DNA from: Meandrina meandrites
Taxonomy: Eukaryota; Cnidaria; Anthozoa; Scleractinia; Meandrinidae
DNA: 64,000 nucleotides
Assembly (NCBI GenBank): GCA_963693305.1
Contig: OY855910.1
Span: 21,406,862-21,470,861, forward strand
Direction of reading: 5' to 3'
Below, piece after piece: positions 50,339 through 61,353 of the stretch. Position 1 is the stretch's first letter; the number at the start of each line of letters is the position of its first letter. The position numbers and the translations under genes are program-made. The notes under the pieces are model-generated. The model worked only from the letters and a program-made list of their open reading frames with translations. It did no database searches and was not told where the DNA came from.

Positions 50339-50959
50339 GTAAGTTTGGGAAAATAGTTTGTGATTTTATTCTCACCAACAGAGAAGAGTAGCAGTGTGTT
50401 GTGAATGTATTAATTTCGTTTTAAGCAAAGATGTTTTCTAGCCTCTGACTGAGCGTTTCCTGTTGGCCGATTACAATCTTTGATTTCTTTTGAGAGGGTT
50501 AATTTAACTCGATGTGAGCTAATAACAATCAACTGCTAGAGCAGGATGTAGCGTAACGTATTGATACTTTCGATACTCCTGTTTTATAATTAATTTTAAG
50601 ATGTACTACATGTAGGTACATGTGTACATGTTATATAATATACAGATTTAGCCAAAGCTCCACTTATACGTATACATTTTTGCAGGTTCTTAATAATTTG
50701 TGAAAATACTCTCACTGAAAATGCTGTTAGTAATAGTAATTGGACTGAGTGGAGTACAATTCAGGGAGTAATCAGGTGAGTAATTTCAAATCGACCGAGC
50801 ACACAGCGCAAGGCTGATTTGAAATTACGAGCACAATTACTCTCTCACAAGGTCCAATTACTAATTAATTGTATCAAGAACAAAATCCGAGGTTAGGAAG
50901 TCTGAGAACCTGTTTTATGTGAAAAAATTCAAAAATATGTTCAATCGGTTTTATAAACA

Positions 50960-51200
50960 GTTGGAAAACAGCAAGAAAGAACTCATTAAGTGCAGGTGAT
51001 TGACACGTGAATGGTGTAGGTGTCCAATTACAAGAAGTTGTAACTGGACAGCTGTAATTGGACACCCATGTGATCGTGTGCCAATTATACGAAGAATAGG
51101 CATGCACAGAACCAATAAAAAAATAGGCGCGCGCAGAACCAATCAAAATCGAGAATTTTGTTTTAGATACAATTATTGAAGTTATTAAATATGCCTGACG
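50960..51200. repeat. Dispersed repeat, copy B (pairs with 44,575-44,785)
   Basis: Shares AAACAGCAAGAAAGAACTCATT, GTGTCCAATTACA, GGCGCGCGCAGAACC and GAGAATTTTGTTTTA with copy A in the same order. It contains a small hairpin TTACAAGAAGTTGTAA and TGTAATTGGACACC. Confidence 0.6.
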
Positions 51201-51328
51201 TATGCAACTACTCAAGAAGTCGAAATAAATTGTCAACTCTGATCGTAGAAATTCTGTTGACAAAATTGTTGCCATAACTCTAGACAGAAAAAAGGACTTG
51301 AGCCCATGATCCAATGGAAAACCATTAC

Positions 51329-51571
51329 CTGATCAGCAGGTAACTTAAAAAACCATGTGACCTTGACGAGTTCTACATCTGAGTCTGCAATATGGTTACG
51401 ATACTGGTCAGCAGATACGTCTAACCTCATTTTGAGAGCTGCCAATTGACCATAACATGGATGCCCAGTATCGAATATGTAAAAATACAGTTTCAATGAT
51501 TCTTCATCTGTCACCTTTCTTGGCACTGTCTCACTTCTGTTTACAACTTTTATGAAGAAATCATGCAGCAT
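51329..51571 (-). CDS. Possible coding exon, function unknown
   Basis: 81 codons from an ATG to a consensus donor (CTGATCAG followed by GTAATGG). The composition looks protein-like (VTDEESLKLYFYIFDTGHP, then RLDVSADQYRNHIADSD), but I recognise no domain. It is antisense to the Tec-like gene and inside its intron, so it is either an exon of a nested gene or a remnant of a mobile element. No partner exon was identified. Confidence 0.3.
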
Positions 51572-52020
51572 AAAAGATCATTTTAAACAAAATAACAAGG
51601 GAATAGAGGTGAAGTTGTTCAGTAAAAATTCAGTAAACAAATGCGCATTCAGGGTAGGGTTTTATAAAAACTTTGAAAACCCTTTAGCCTAACAATTTTT
51701 CAAAACGCATATTGCAATCTGTACATTTTTATCTTCTCCACTATTTTGTATTTGCTGTAATTGAAATGTCCCTTCACTGTTTTAAGTGATTATTTTAATT
51801 ATATTTCACTCAATTTGGTGGCCATTTTGTTACAGGTTTATCTAAATTTGGCTAAAATCCATGACACAGTTCCTTTAAGTCATTTAGTTTATAAAACTGT
51901 TATTTTTACCCTCTGGTTAGCAAGCCTCCAGTTGGTCTAACCAAAAGTGAGTGTAACCCAGGGCCAGTTTTTGAACAGCTGGGTCCTGGGTCCCACCTTG
52001 GTAAATGAACTTAATATTTA

Positions 52021-53480
52021 CAGTAGCGCTCAAATGTAAGTTGACAGTCCCTTGAGCCTCGAGCCTCGAGACTCGATCCTCGAAACTCGAAAACTTCGAG
52101 TTTCGAGTCTCGAGTCAAAAATTTTGAGGTTCGAGTATTGAGTCTCGAGTCGAGAAAAATAATGAGCTTGTCGCTTGAATGATTCCTCAAGAAATAAATT
52201 GCGCAAGCAGGCCACACTCTCAAGTGTTGTACACAGTCGAAGCCAGCGTGCGGGCTACTCATCTCTACTGTAACAACGTGCGCTTGTTCGTTTAATATTA
52301 TTTCGAATCGTCAGGTGAACAAAAAGTTCGAAATAGCGAGAGCTCGAAACAGTCGATAGTGAATGAATTTAGGGCAAATAGAACCAGAAATAACCGATTT
52401 GGAATAAGTGCGGTCTCACCGAATCAACAACATAAAACTTAAGCTTGCAATCAGGCGTTCTCAGAACAAACATGAAGCATGTGTGTAATGTCACACATAC
52501 GACTGTTTGTGTTATGATTTAGGACGCAAATATTAAGCCTAAAGTTCACTCTGTCATTTAGTTTTCTTTTGAAAAATGCAGTTACATGTGTATGGAAGAA
52601 TCTAAATCGGATACTGCGTGTGGCGTTGTGTCACATGTACATTTATTAACACTGGAGCTAAAGGTTTCAAATTACTTTTGACATATGCAAATTTTGCCAA
52701 CTTTCAATGCCGCAAAAAAGCAAAATTTGTATAACTTCTCTAAAGCTGTAAATTACAATTGTCGCCATTATCTGAGTTATAAATGAAGTCAAGTCTCATT
52801 CAAGAAGAATTTAGGTTTTGAGAATTTTATGCCAAATTCACAAAAAATAAAAACACTTTCAAGCTAGACATAATGGCGCGACACAAGGTTCCATTGCCAT
52901 TTATTTACGGAAGGCTTCACAGCTCCAATTTTTTCACGAGGAATGTTTTGTTTGCCGACATTTTTACAACTCATATTTAAGAACCGGTTTTATTTACAGA
53001 AACTCTTGTCTGAATTTCAGTAGCGACCAGAAAGAGACGTCTGAAGTTCAGGCTACTGAAACTCAAAGATTTGCTTGCGTCTGAAATAATCATTGATAGC
53101 ATGCACTTGCAGTGGGATCATACTTTCAAGTATTAGGGTGAGCAGAAGTTTTTAGTTCGGTTTCTACCAATTTCATTCTTAAAACTCATCATTCAACGTC
53201 TTTCTCTGACGTTTTTTATCAATACTTGTAGGCAAGTAAACGGAATATCAATTAAGTCTCCCCGAATTTATCGCACTGTCGAACGTTCATGCACTTGTGT
53301 TGGGCACGAAACACTTGTACATGATGTGCGAGCAGCTTTTATTCTCCACTCGAGAAATAAATTGTTTCCTCAAAAGCTTTTTCGAGTTATGAATATTCGA
53401 GATTGCCTTGTTTCTCGATCCTTGAGACTCGAGACTCGAGGATCGAGTCGAGACTGTCAACTTACATTTGAGCAGTACTG
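52021..53480. mobile_element. 1.46-kb TA-flanked MITE with TCGAG-rich ends
   Basis: The left CAGTAGCGCTCAAATGTAAG and the right CTTACATTTGAGCAGTACTG are inverse and flanked by TA (52,019-52,020 and 53,481-53,482). Beyond them both ends carry dense CTCGAG/TTCGAG words: 52,055-52,160 and, sparser, 53,415-53,455. Tc1/mariner-type non-autonomous element, no transposase. Confidence 0.85.
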
Positions 53481-53482
53481 TA

Positions 53483-54978
53483 TGAGTAATACATGTAGAC
53501 AAGGTTCACTCTCTTACCAATTGTGAAGAATGTGATATACAGAAAGCTGGACACCAGCTTGGGACTGGCTTTCCATTTTGTTCTGACGAAGGGTTAACAC
53601 TAGACCAAAAACAACTTTTCCAAGTTTGCTGAGATGGCGAGGGGACTAAGGCGAGAAGGGAAGGAATGCCTGTTAACATTTTTAACAAAAGCTAGTTCTG
53701 GTATAGATTGTTTTCACGTGATGTCATCAGGTACTAAAATCCAAAACTAAAGAGACACCAACGTTTGCATCCACATCGGGCATAAGAGGATTTAAAATTG
53801 TACAGTATCTGTTTGTAACTTTTCAGCTCAGTAGCATTCTTCGTTTGGAAACCAGCGCACTTTGAATTTCAGAGTTATGGCGGTGCGTGACATACCGTTT
53901 CGATCGTGTTTGTCAAAAAGTATACATTTATCTTGTGATTTTTTGCCATTTGAAGAGTTAAAGTAGCAGGGAATTTGTTTATGTAACTGTTTGTCTGCCT
54001 AGTGCAGATAATCAGTGGCCTAGATGACCAAACTAAGTTCCAGATGTTTACAGTATTTTTCGGCCACCATATTGGTGCACCACAGATGTGCACCAATATG
54101 GCGGATCCACACTGGGCTCTGTAAATTTGTGCAAAACATTTCGACGAATATCTGAAGTTTGGGATAATACACAGACCTAAAACTTGGAGAAATGACTTAT
54201 CTACTTATTTCCTTTAAAATCCCACTTTGTTGACCTCAACCAATGACTGGTTTTTCAATTTATATTTTTATTGCGTGACAGTGAAAACGATCTATACCAG
54301 ATTCTGGTATACCCTCTGATTGGTCAGTTTTGACACCTTTTTTAACACTCAAGCGTCCTTGATCTTGATGAGAAATTAGATATGGCTGCGGTAAGGAACC
54401 TTCAACATTTCACGGTCACGCAGAACTCCAATCTGTTGTAAACAACGTGTTCAAGGATTTTCCTGTCAAGAACCTTCACAAAGAACAGGAAGATTGCTTG
54501 TTGAAGAATTTAGTTAGTGGGACAAGGTCTGAAATATTCTGTAAAAATGTTGAATACTTGTATTTAATATTTGCCTGAACTAAAACATATACTGTACTGC
54601 ACGCAAAACAGTCAACAGACGCGTGTGAAATTTCAATCCGCATTAAATTTGAATCATGTGGTGCCTGAACGTATCACAATGAACAAGGGAGGTAAAAAAA
54701 TAAACATCAAGCTCAAGAGACTGAACACGCGATCAAATTAATGCAAGAAGCATAATCTTTACAACACAGACGGTCTCTCTATAACCAATCAGTTTAGCTT
54801 TTTCGAAGTACAGTGTAAAGCTACAACAATCTCTAGCGAAGCCGGACAAGGATAAATATGTCATCTGTGATAAGATCAATACATCTTGCAAAAAACTGCC
54901 TGGCTGTTAAACGCAAGCAATCAACATTTTCGCGAAATATCTGAGACCTTGTCTTTCTAGAGCGAATACTTTAAGAGC
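53483..54978. other. Intron DNA without recognised gene
   Basis: A short inverted pair GGTGCACC..., TGTGCACCAATATGGC at 54,065-54,105 forms a small hairpin. Otherwise nothing is supportable. Confidence 0.4.
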
Positions 54979-54982
54979 TTAA

Positions 54983-55614
54983 GACGGAATCCGCCAGGAC
55001 TTCAAGTAGTTATTGGACAAAATTATGTACCAAAATTATTTACACCTTATTGCAAGCTTTTGTGTTACTGCTTCAAATATCTTATCAAAAGAAATCTTTT
55101 CTAACAACACCAAACATCGAAAACCGATTTCGAAGTTCCGCTGAATTCCACTAAATCGCTTAAAAGACGTGAGCTTTTGCCTATACTGTAGCTTGTGAAC
55201 TTTGAATTTCATTTTCTCAGGCTCTGATAAGAAATTGTTGTACCAAAATTATTTACACCTTATTGCAAACTTTTGTGTTACTGCTTCAAATATCTTATCA
55301 AAAGAAATCTTTTCTAACAACACCAAACACCGTACCAAAAACAAATTTCGAATTTCCCACTGAATTCCACTGAATCGCTTAAAGACAATTTTACAAAATG
55401 GCTGCATGTGAGAATTTGCCTATACCTTGTGAACTTTGAAATTCATTTTCTAAGACTCTGATAAGAAGTTGTTGTCGGTGTTATCAGGGATTATTACTTA
55501 CATCTTTACCTTTTAGTTAGGGTAGAAAATAACGCAATAGGATTTAAATTATTCTGGTACTCGATTTTTGTCCAACTTAAATAAATATTACTCGACGTCC
55601 TGGTGGATTCCGTC
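54983..55614. mobile_element. 632-bp TTAA element (GACGGAATCC family) with internal tandem duplication
   Basis: GACGGAATCCGCCAGGACTT and GACGTCCTGGTGGATTCCGTC are inverse termini flanked by TTAA (54,979-54,982 and 55,615-55,618). A block of about 138 bp at 55,025-55,163 is repeated at 55,242-55,381 with about 90% identity by eye. The 41,520-42,494 copy has one such block. Confidence 0.8.
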
Positions 55615-56710
55615 TTAAAACATATCTTGCAAATAGAAATGAGCCAAACAAACCGCACTAGCGAAACGTAGCAAATTTCAGAGAAGTGTCAAACTCAACA
55701 TACAGGGAACCATGCCTCTAGACATTTGCTAGGCCACAGTCTTATGGCTCTATTCAACTTTAACTGCCTCCAAATAATACACACATAGTACCCTTCAGAA
55801 ACAAATGAGAAGCAAAAAGGTCAAAGGACCAAATTCAATACAGAATGGCAAAAGTACAAATGTCACGAACATAGGAGTCGTGTAGGCCTGTCACCTCAAT
55901 TTTACAATGATTGAAACTGACAACTGAAAACCACAAGCTGCAAAAATCTGTGGTCATCTTGCACAGGCCCTGTCGGTGGTCTGGCTGGGGGCGGAAAGAG
56001 CTTTTGTTAAAAATGTTCACAGGCGTTCCTTTGCTTTTTCCTCACACCCGTCCCCTCATTTTTCACTCGCCGCTCTTCATGCTGCCCACTAACCAAATGC
56101 GTAGAACAGGCTACATGTATCTTGAATGAAGTGGAGTTTTTCTGTGATTTTAATATGTAGAAGGGTTGTTATCACAATGTTTGAATGGCAAAGCCCCTAA
56201 ATGGTACTTTTATTACTTTATGAGCAACCACTGATTCAGTATTACTGTGATAATAAAAAACATTGTTGCCATTATGAACTCACTCCCTGCAGGTCTGTTA
56301 GTAAGAGGATTTATCTCTGGGGAGTTTTCTATGGGTAGGATGCTTTTGCACTTGCCTTATTAACTTTCTCCATCGATTGTAGTAAGGTTATCATCAATCT
56401 CTGGTTCTCTTTGAGGGATCCATACTTTCAGCTCCAGGTTTGACTCATACAGTTGCAAATTGTTGGTCTCCCATTTTATTGGGAAAAATGATGCAAAAAC
56501 TATGACTGATTACATTTCATTTTCTCCCAGTCAAACCTACTTGTAGCAACTTCTGGTCCTAAATAAATCATCCTAGATAGATAATATTATACAGATAAGG
56601 GCAAGCCCTCTTTGTCAAAATTGTAGTAAAAAGAATAAAATTAGTTATAAAACTTTAACCTTGTAATGAATAATAGTGTTTATTGTTCAGTGGATTGTAT
56701 CTTTTATTAG

Positions 56711-56818
56711 AAACGGGGAAGATGCAAGGGAACTATTCCTTTAAGCTCAGTGAAGGCTGTGGAGTTTGTAGATGACACAGCATTTGACAACAACAAGAAA
56801 TACTGCAACTGCTTTCAA
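56711..56818 (+). CDS. Tec/Btk-family tyrosine kinase, coding exon 2: PH domain continued
   Basis: Acceptor CTTTTATTAG, donor GTAAGT, phase 0-0, 36 codons. KRGRCKGTIPLSSVKAVEFV is the beta3-beta4 hairpin and strand. NNKKYCNCFQ ends at the typical exon border of Tec-family PH domains. It joins in frame to exon 1. Intron 2 continues to at least 63,991. Confidence 0.75.
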
Positions 56819-56876
56819 GTAAGTACGTTCACGTATAAACAGAAGCAGTCGTTTCAAAGGGTCTTGATAGCAGAAG

Positions 56877-57119
56877 GGGATGTTCCATTTTTTATCCGGA
56901 CACCCCCTAAGGATGGCAGGAATCCAAACCCTCAATTATTTGTCGGTGCCCTTTGAAAAATGAAATCCGAAGGGTTGATTGTTTGTCAGCACCTTTGAAA
57001 AAAATTTCTGAAGGGTCCAAATTTTGTCGGCTTCTTTGAAGACAAAATCCGAATCCCCCTTTGCAAAAACCCACCATCCTTAGGGGGGGGGGGGGTGCGG
57101 ATAAAAAATGGAATGTCCC
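56877..57119. mobile_element. MITE with GGGGATGTTCCATTTTTTATCC termini
   Basis: The left GGGGATGTTCCATTTTTTATCC and CCCCCTAAGGATGG pair with the right CCATCCTTAGGGGG and GGATAAAAAATGGAATGTCCC. It contains a poly-G tract and four tandem-like CCGAAGGGT/TTTGTCGGC units. It starts 58 bp after exon 2. Confidence 0.7.
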
Positions 57120-58975
57120 AAGGCAGGGAATAATTTTGATGAAAAAACCCACAACACTGAGCAAGACATGTTTTGGTAGTCTACTGTCATTATCAATATT
57201 ATTATTCTAAGTTTATTTTGTAATCATTTCATATTCTACTCCTGTGTAACTACTATTTAAAAGTGTTGTGTTTTTTTCTTAAAATATTTGTTTGTTGAAA
57301 ATACAGTCATGGCTAAAATGAGCATGACAGGGTTAATATCAGTCCATGATCACATATTCAGGTTTTATACCCAAGTTATTCCTAAAGTGAACAACTGTTC
57401 AAATTTTCCCTTTTGTTGTATAATGTTAGGGCTTCAAAGAGCTTTCTCTTGGAATGGGAATGTCTAAAAACACAGTTATGTACATGTACAAAAGGATAAA
57501 TTCTCTTGACTGTGGGGGATGAGTGCCTTACACCTGGCACATTATGGCTTTGGATGTCCTTTTGGCTGTAGAGATCTTCATACTATAGTCAATGTCTTTA
57601 CATAATTTATTCATTGTTTCCCTCTTTCCTAGCAGTATGTGGCATTTTTAACCCATTGACTCTTTGAAGTGTTTTTCAGGAAAAATGCATTTTTAAGACA
57701 TTTTTGTGTTCTGCTGGCATAACGTGATGGAATATGATGTGATGTAATAAGCTCATATTTCATTTAACTAGAAACTCGCTAAAAGAAATCACAAAATTAA
57801 TTTAAAGCACAATCTACATGTATGGTTTGTTTGGAGCTTAATTAGTTGAAAGTTCCGCTTAAAGAGCAGCTTTTCGTGTGGCTGAACTGACAGCCATTTT
57901 ATTCTTCAATGGCGAAAAAATTATTTATAACCATTTTGCTTCAGCACTGGAAGCAATTGTTTTGGAAAGTTTCACATCAGCTTGCACAGTCGGGCTGTTA
58001 TTGTGCGAATAACAGGATTGGCAGGCTTTTCCAATTAATAATAGATAATGATTAACTGTTTGATCTTATGACTCGTCAATTTGTTCCTCCAGTTTGTCAA
58101 CTGGAGGAGGAGAAGAGAGGAGAAAATTTTCAAAGTGAAGTGGGGAAAAAGGAGAAATGATTTGTTGAATACCCGATACCTAATTTCAACTTGATCGACA
58201 AATCGATGATTAAGGATCAAGAAAGTGGCCTAAAAAAGCTGCAGGAGACCTGCAGGAGTTTCCATAGCACAACACCAAATATTAAACGTAACACAGTAGG
58301 AGGTCAGTACCCAAAGTCAGCATGTCCAGCAATGTAGACAATGTACATTAGTGTGTCCATGAGCACAGAGGTGGTCCAACAAAGGCACGACTTTAAGACC
58401 TTTGACACAGAACAGTAACAACTGCATTAATTGCTCATCTCTTACAAAGCCATGGGAGTAACTGGTACTCATGAAAGTGCATGACCCAGATACTCTGACA
58501 GCAAAACTAAAGTATTGCGGCTATTATAATGAGTGTGATGATATCTGTTATCAAAACACATAGGGTCATATAATTGTAATGGAATTGATGAGGGCAACTT
58601 GCACATTTGTAACTGCAGTTTTGGTTTTTTGTTCAAAGTCGATGCGGTATGCAGTGTTCAATCTAGAAATCAGTCAAAGTGGGTCATACTGTATGTCCCA
58701 CTTGACATTTAAAATTGGGTCATTTAAAAAATGGTGTGGGTCAAACTCCGATATTGAAACTTTGAAAAGCTGACATCATCCAAACTATCACCAGTATATT
58801 ATACTGTACATGTAGTTATTATTATAGTTTTTATGCTTTTCACAGTTTTGATTCGTTTATTGCAGCAAACGGTCAAATAATGGTAAAGCTGAAACATTAT
58901 TTTACAAAATGACAGACCAATTCTGAATAAAGGTGACAAAAAACATTCCCTTGGTAAATCCATTCTTCTTTTTGT
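57120..58975. other. Intron 2 DNA with one MITE end
   Basis: TTAACCCATTGACTC at 57,649 matches the terminus of the 2798-3382 TTAA family; the other end was not found. CTGGAGGAGGAG at 58,098 opposes CTCCTCCAGTTTG nearby. No gene is recognised. Confidence 0.4.
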
Positions 58976-58978
58976 GTT

Positions 58979-59323
58979 TCACACTTTTTCTTCATCGCAC
59001 TGTAGCCAAGTATATACATTTTTCCATGCAGGACGGAATTTTGAGGCAGTTGCCTCTTGATTTTCTGGAGGTTGACTTAATGTCAAACTGACTTCTCCAG
59101 CTTCACCATCCTTCTCCAGCCCATCTTCTTGATTTTCAGGTTCAACTGCCATTCTCTTTTGCGTAAGAAATAAACTTAGCTTTTGTTGCCATTTAATAAT
59201 GAAATGAAAATAAAATAGAACAAAGTCAACAAATGAAACATGAATTGATCGACAAAGTAACATATGCAGAACATAGAAATGTAGGCTCCTGTCTCTCTCG
59301 GAATTGCATGGAACTCCTGACAC
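58979..59323 (-). pseudogene. Open frame ending in a possible zinc-finger-gene N-terminal motif
   Basis: 114 codons. The last part (QPPENQEATASKFRP, then AWKNVYTWLQCDEEK) resembles the acidic linker and F-x-x-x-W...W-L-x-x-D-E-E lead-in found before the zinc finger of many hAT/TTF-type proteins. The frame then stops and no finger follows. The first half reads as low-quality hydrophobic sequence and is probably not coding. It lies 20 bp outside the left end of the hybrid element. Confidence 0.25.
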
Positions 59324-59344
59324 AAAACACAGTCTAAAATGCTA

Positions 59345-59607
59345 CAACCAGTTTCAAAATGGTTGAGACACTCTCCTCAAAAAATGCCATTCCCTTTAAA
59401 CTTGCTCCAAAAATTGGAAAAGAAGTAAGAAATATAGCTTCCGACCCCCCACCCCCCTTTCAAAGTTGTTGCTTAACTAACTCAATGTCATGCGCACAAG
59501 TTAGCAACATTGAGATGGGGGAGGGGGGTGAAAGATTGCTAAGTATTTGAAAATCTGAAAATTACCCAGAAAAGGTGTAGTGTCTCAACAGGTTTTGAAA
59601 ATGGTTG
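59345..59607 (+). repeat. Left 263-bp direct repeat of the hybrid element
   Basis: Identical to 63,450-63,712 except C at 59,401 versus A at 63,506. Each repeat has its own 28-bp terminal inverted repeats and folds further. A C-tract (59,445-59,457) faces a G-tract (59,516-59,528). GTTGCTTAACT (59,468-59,478) faces AGTTAGCAAC (59,499-59,508) around a 20-nt apical loop. A 63-codon open frame inside is a by-product and is not taken as a gene. Confidence 0.9.
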
Positions 59608-59736
59608 TCTCATTGTGTGATATCTTTAACAAGCTAGCATGAAAAGGGTATTCACTTAAAGCAGCTTCAAAATATACCAAAACAAAAAGGAATAATTGTT
59701 TTTTAAGGTATTAGTATAACGAAATCTAAGCATAGC

Positions 59737-59744
59737 CATATAAA
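59737..59744 (+). promoter_or_regulatory. TATA-like box upstream of the transposase
   Basis: ATATAAAG lies about 95 bp before the transposase ATG, outside the direct repeat. Position and sequence only. Confidence 0.35.
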
Positions 59745-59835
59745 GGAATTAAAGGGGTTCGAAAACATTCCAATTTCGAATTTGTGTTTATGACGCAAGA
59801 ATAATTAGGTGTAGAAAAAAAAGAAATCAATCAAG

Positions 59836-60909
59836 ATGGTTTACAACGGTGAAATAGATGCCAAAACAAAGGCGTTTGTAAAGTTTCTAAAGGAGGACAG
59901 TTTCCTAACAGTTAAAGAAATTACAAAAAGATGCAAAGTTTCACGAGCAACTGTTTACCGCTGTGTAAAGCCTAGCAAGATTAAGGAGAACAGGAAACCA
60001 TCTGGTAGACCGCGCAAAGTTACTACACGAGACGAAAGAGTGATTCGAAGAAACATTGCAAAACTGCGCAAAATAGAAGGTAACTTTTCATGCCATCGGC
60101 TAAGAGCACAATGTGGACTGCAACATGTGTCACTGATCACATTCAATAGAGCCTTAAAGCGCATGGGGTATAAGTTTTGTGAGGCAAGAAGAAAAGGCAT
60201 TTTGAGTTCCGCGGATCGCGCGAAAAGGGTTAAGTTTGCGCGAGGAGTACAGACCACGTTTGAAGACGATTTCTGGAAGCATGACGTATGTTTTTACCTG
60301 GATGGTGTAAGCTTCTGGTACAAAAAGAACCCTGCGGATGATGCGAGATCACCACACTCAAAAATATGGCGAAAACGAAACGAAGGACTTGATCCGGGAT
60401 GTGTAGCTAAAGGTTCACACACGGGATCAGGGGGCAGAACTGTTAACATGATTGTAGTAATTTCATACAGGAAAGGTGTTATTTTCTGTGAACAATACCA
60501 AAAGTTAGATGGAGATTACATTGGCGATTTCATTCGTAGAAACTTTCGTAATATATTAAGGAAGAGTGGAAAGCGTAATTCAAAGCTATTCGTTCATGAT
60601 AATTGCCCCGTATTAAACTGCGCAAAGGCACGCCAAGCTCTAAAGGCTATGAGGGCGGAATTATTCACTATACCACCAAGATCACCCGATTTGAATCCCA
60701 TTGAAAATATATTTAATATAGTTAAACGGGAATTGAAAAGACAGGCAATACGAAATAATATAACATACGAGACTTATGAACAATTCTCGGAAAGAGTGAA
60801 ATGCACCCTCTACGCTATGGAAAGTGATGTAATTGACAATACAATCGCTTCGATGAACAAACGCTTACAACTGATAACAAAAAGTAAGGGAAAACGAACA
60901 AAGTACTGA
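59836..60909 (+). CDS. Tc1/mariner-family DD34E transposase, intact
   Basis: 357 codons, uninterrupted. The N-terminal helix-turn-helix is at residues 23-43 (LTVKEITKRCKVSRATVYRC), followed by a GRPRK AT-hook-like link (57-61) and a second HTH-like region to about 115. The RNase-H-like catalytic domain shows FYLDGVSFW (D156), LFVHDNCPV (D255) and SPDLNPIEN (E290). The D255-E290 spacing gives DD34E, the Tc1 signature. The family cuts and pastes at TA, which matches the TA flanks. The length is normal for Tc1 transposases. The start is the first ATG, in the context AAGATGG. No defect is visible, so this copy may still encode an active enzyme. Confidence 0.92.
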   Translation: MVYNGEIDAKTKAFVKFLKEDSFLTVKEITKRCKVSRATVYRCVKPSKIKENRKPSGRPRKVTTRDERVIRRNIAKLRKIEGNFSCHRLRAQCGLQHVSLITFNRALKRMGYKFCEARRKGILSSADRAKRVKFARGVQTTFEDDFWKHDVCFYLDGVSFWYKKNPADDARSPHSKIWRKRNEGLDPGCVAKGSHTGSGGRTVNMIVVISYRKGVIFCEQYQKLDGDYIGDFIRRNFRNILRKSGKRNSKLFVHDNCPVLNCAKARQALKAMRAELFTIPPRSPDLNPIENIFNIVKRELKRQAIRNNITYETYEQFSERVKCTLYAMESDVIDNTIASMNKRLQLITKSKGKRTKY

Positions 60910-61185
60910 GCTTATTATTATTTAGAGGTTTTCGATTATTACTACTGCTGTAAACCATTGTAACGCTGTAAGCCATTGTAACACACTTAGTCACGCACTA
61001 GTGTTCAAGTTGCGAGTAGTTACTAGGCAACACTTTGTTATTTGTGCTACAAAAACTTTTCAAGCTTCTAATCACGCAATTCTTTCTAAATATCACCATG
61101 TAAAACATTTAATGGCAAGAGAAACTTAACTCAATAAATTTGGGAAAGAGTAAACCGCTTAATCTATTTTACATAAAATTTCCCA

Positions 61186-61287
61186 ACGGTCTACATGATT
61201 AGCACGGTCTACATTCTGTTATTAAAGATGAGTTATCTTATACCTTTTTATCTGTATTGTGTAGACTGTGTAGATCGTGTAGACCGT
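61186..61287. repeat. Iteron-like cluster of GTAGACCGT repeats
   Basis: ACGGTCTACA occurs at 61,186 and 61,204 (18 bp apart). In the opposite orientation TGTAGACTG, TGTAGATCG and TGTAGACCG follow each other at exactly 9-bp steps from 61,260 to 61,287. The arms can pair as a hairpin. The cluster sits between the convergent 3' ends of the transposase and Rep genes. It resembles the iterons bound by rolling-circle Rep proteins; this role is inference. Confidence 0.7.
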
Positions 61288-61353
61288 GGGATCCGGGAGG
61301 TGGTGTTTAATTGCACAAAACTTAGCCCAAATAAAGGTTTGCAATGAGTCACT

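Larger units (their letters stand above)
50339..56710 (+). other. Intron 1 of the Tec-like gene
   Basis: 6.4 kb, GT-AG, filled with repeats described separately. A short inverted pair AGTAATTGGAC (50,748) and GTCCAATTACT (50,858) marks a 110-bp hairpin or MITE. Confidence 0.6.

Noticed and set aside
59359..59550. Identical 63-codon frames in both direct repeats as a duplicated gene
   Set aside because: Conservation is explained by near-identity of the DNA repeats; the peptide crosses C- and G-tracts and has no domain.
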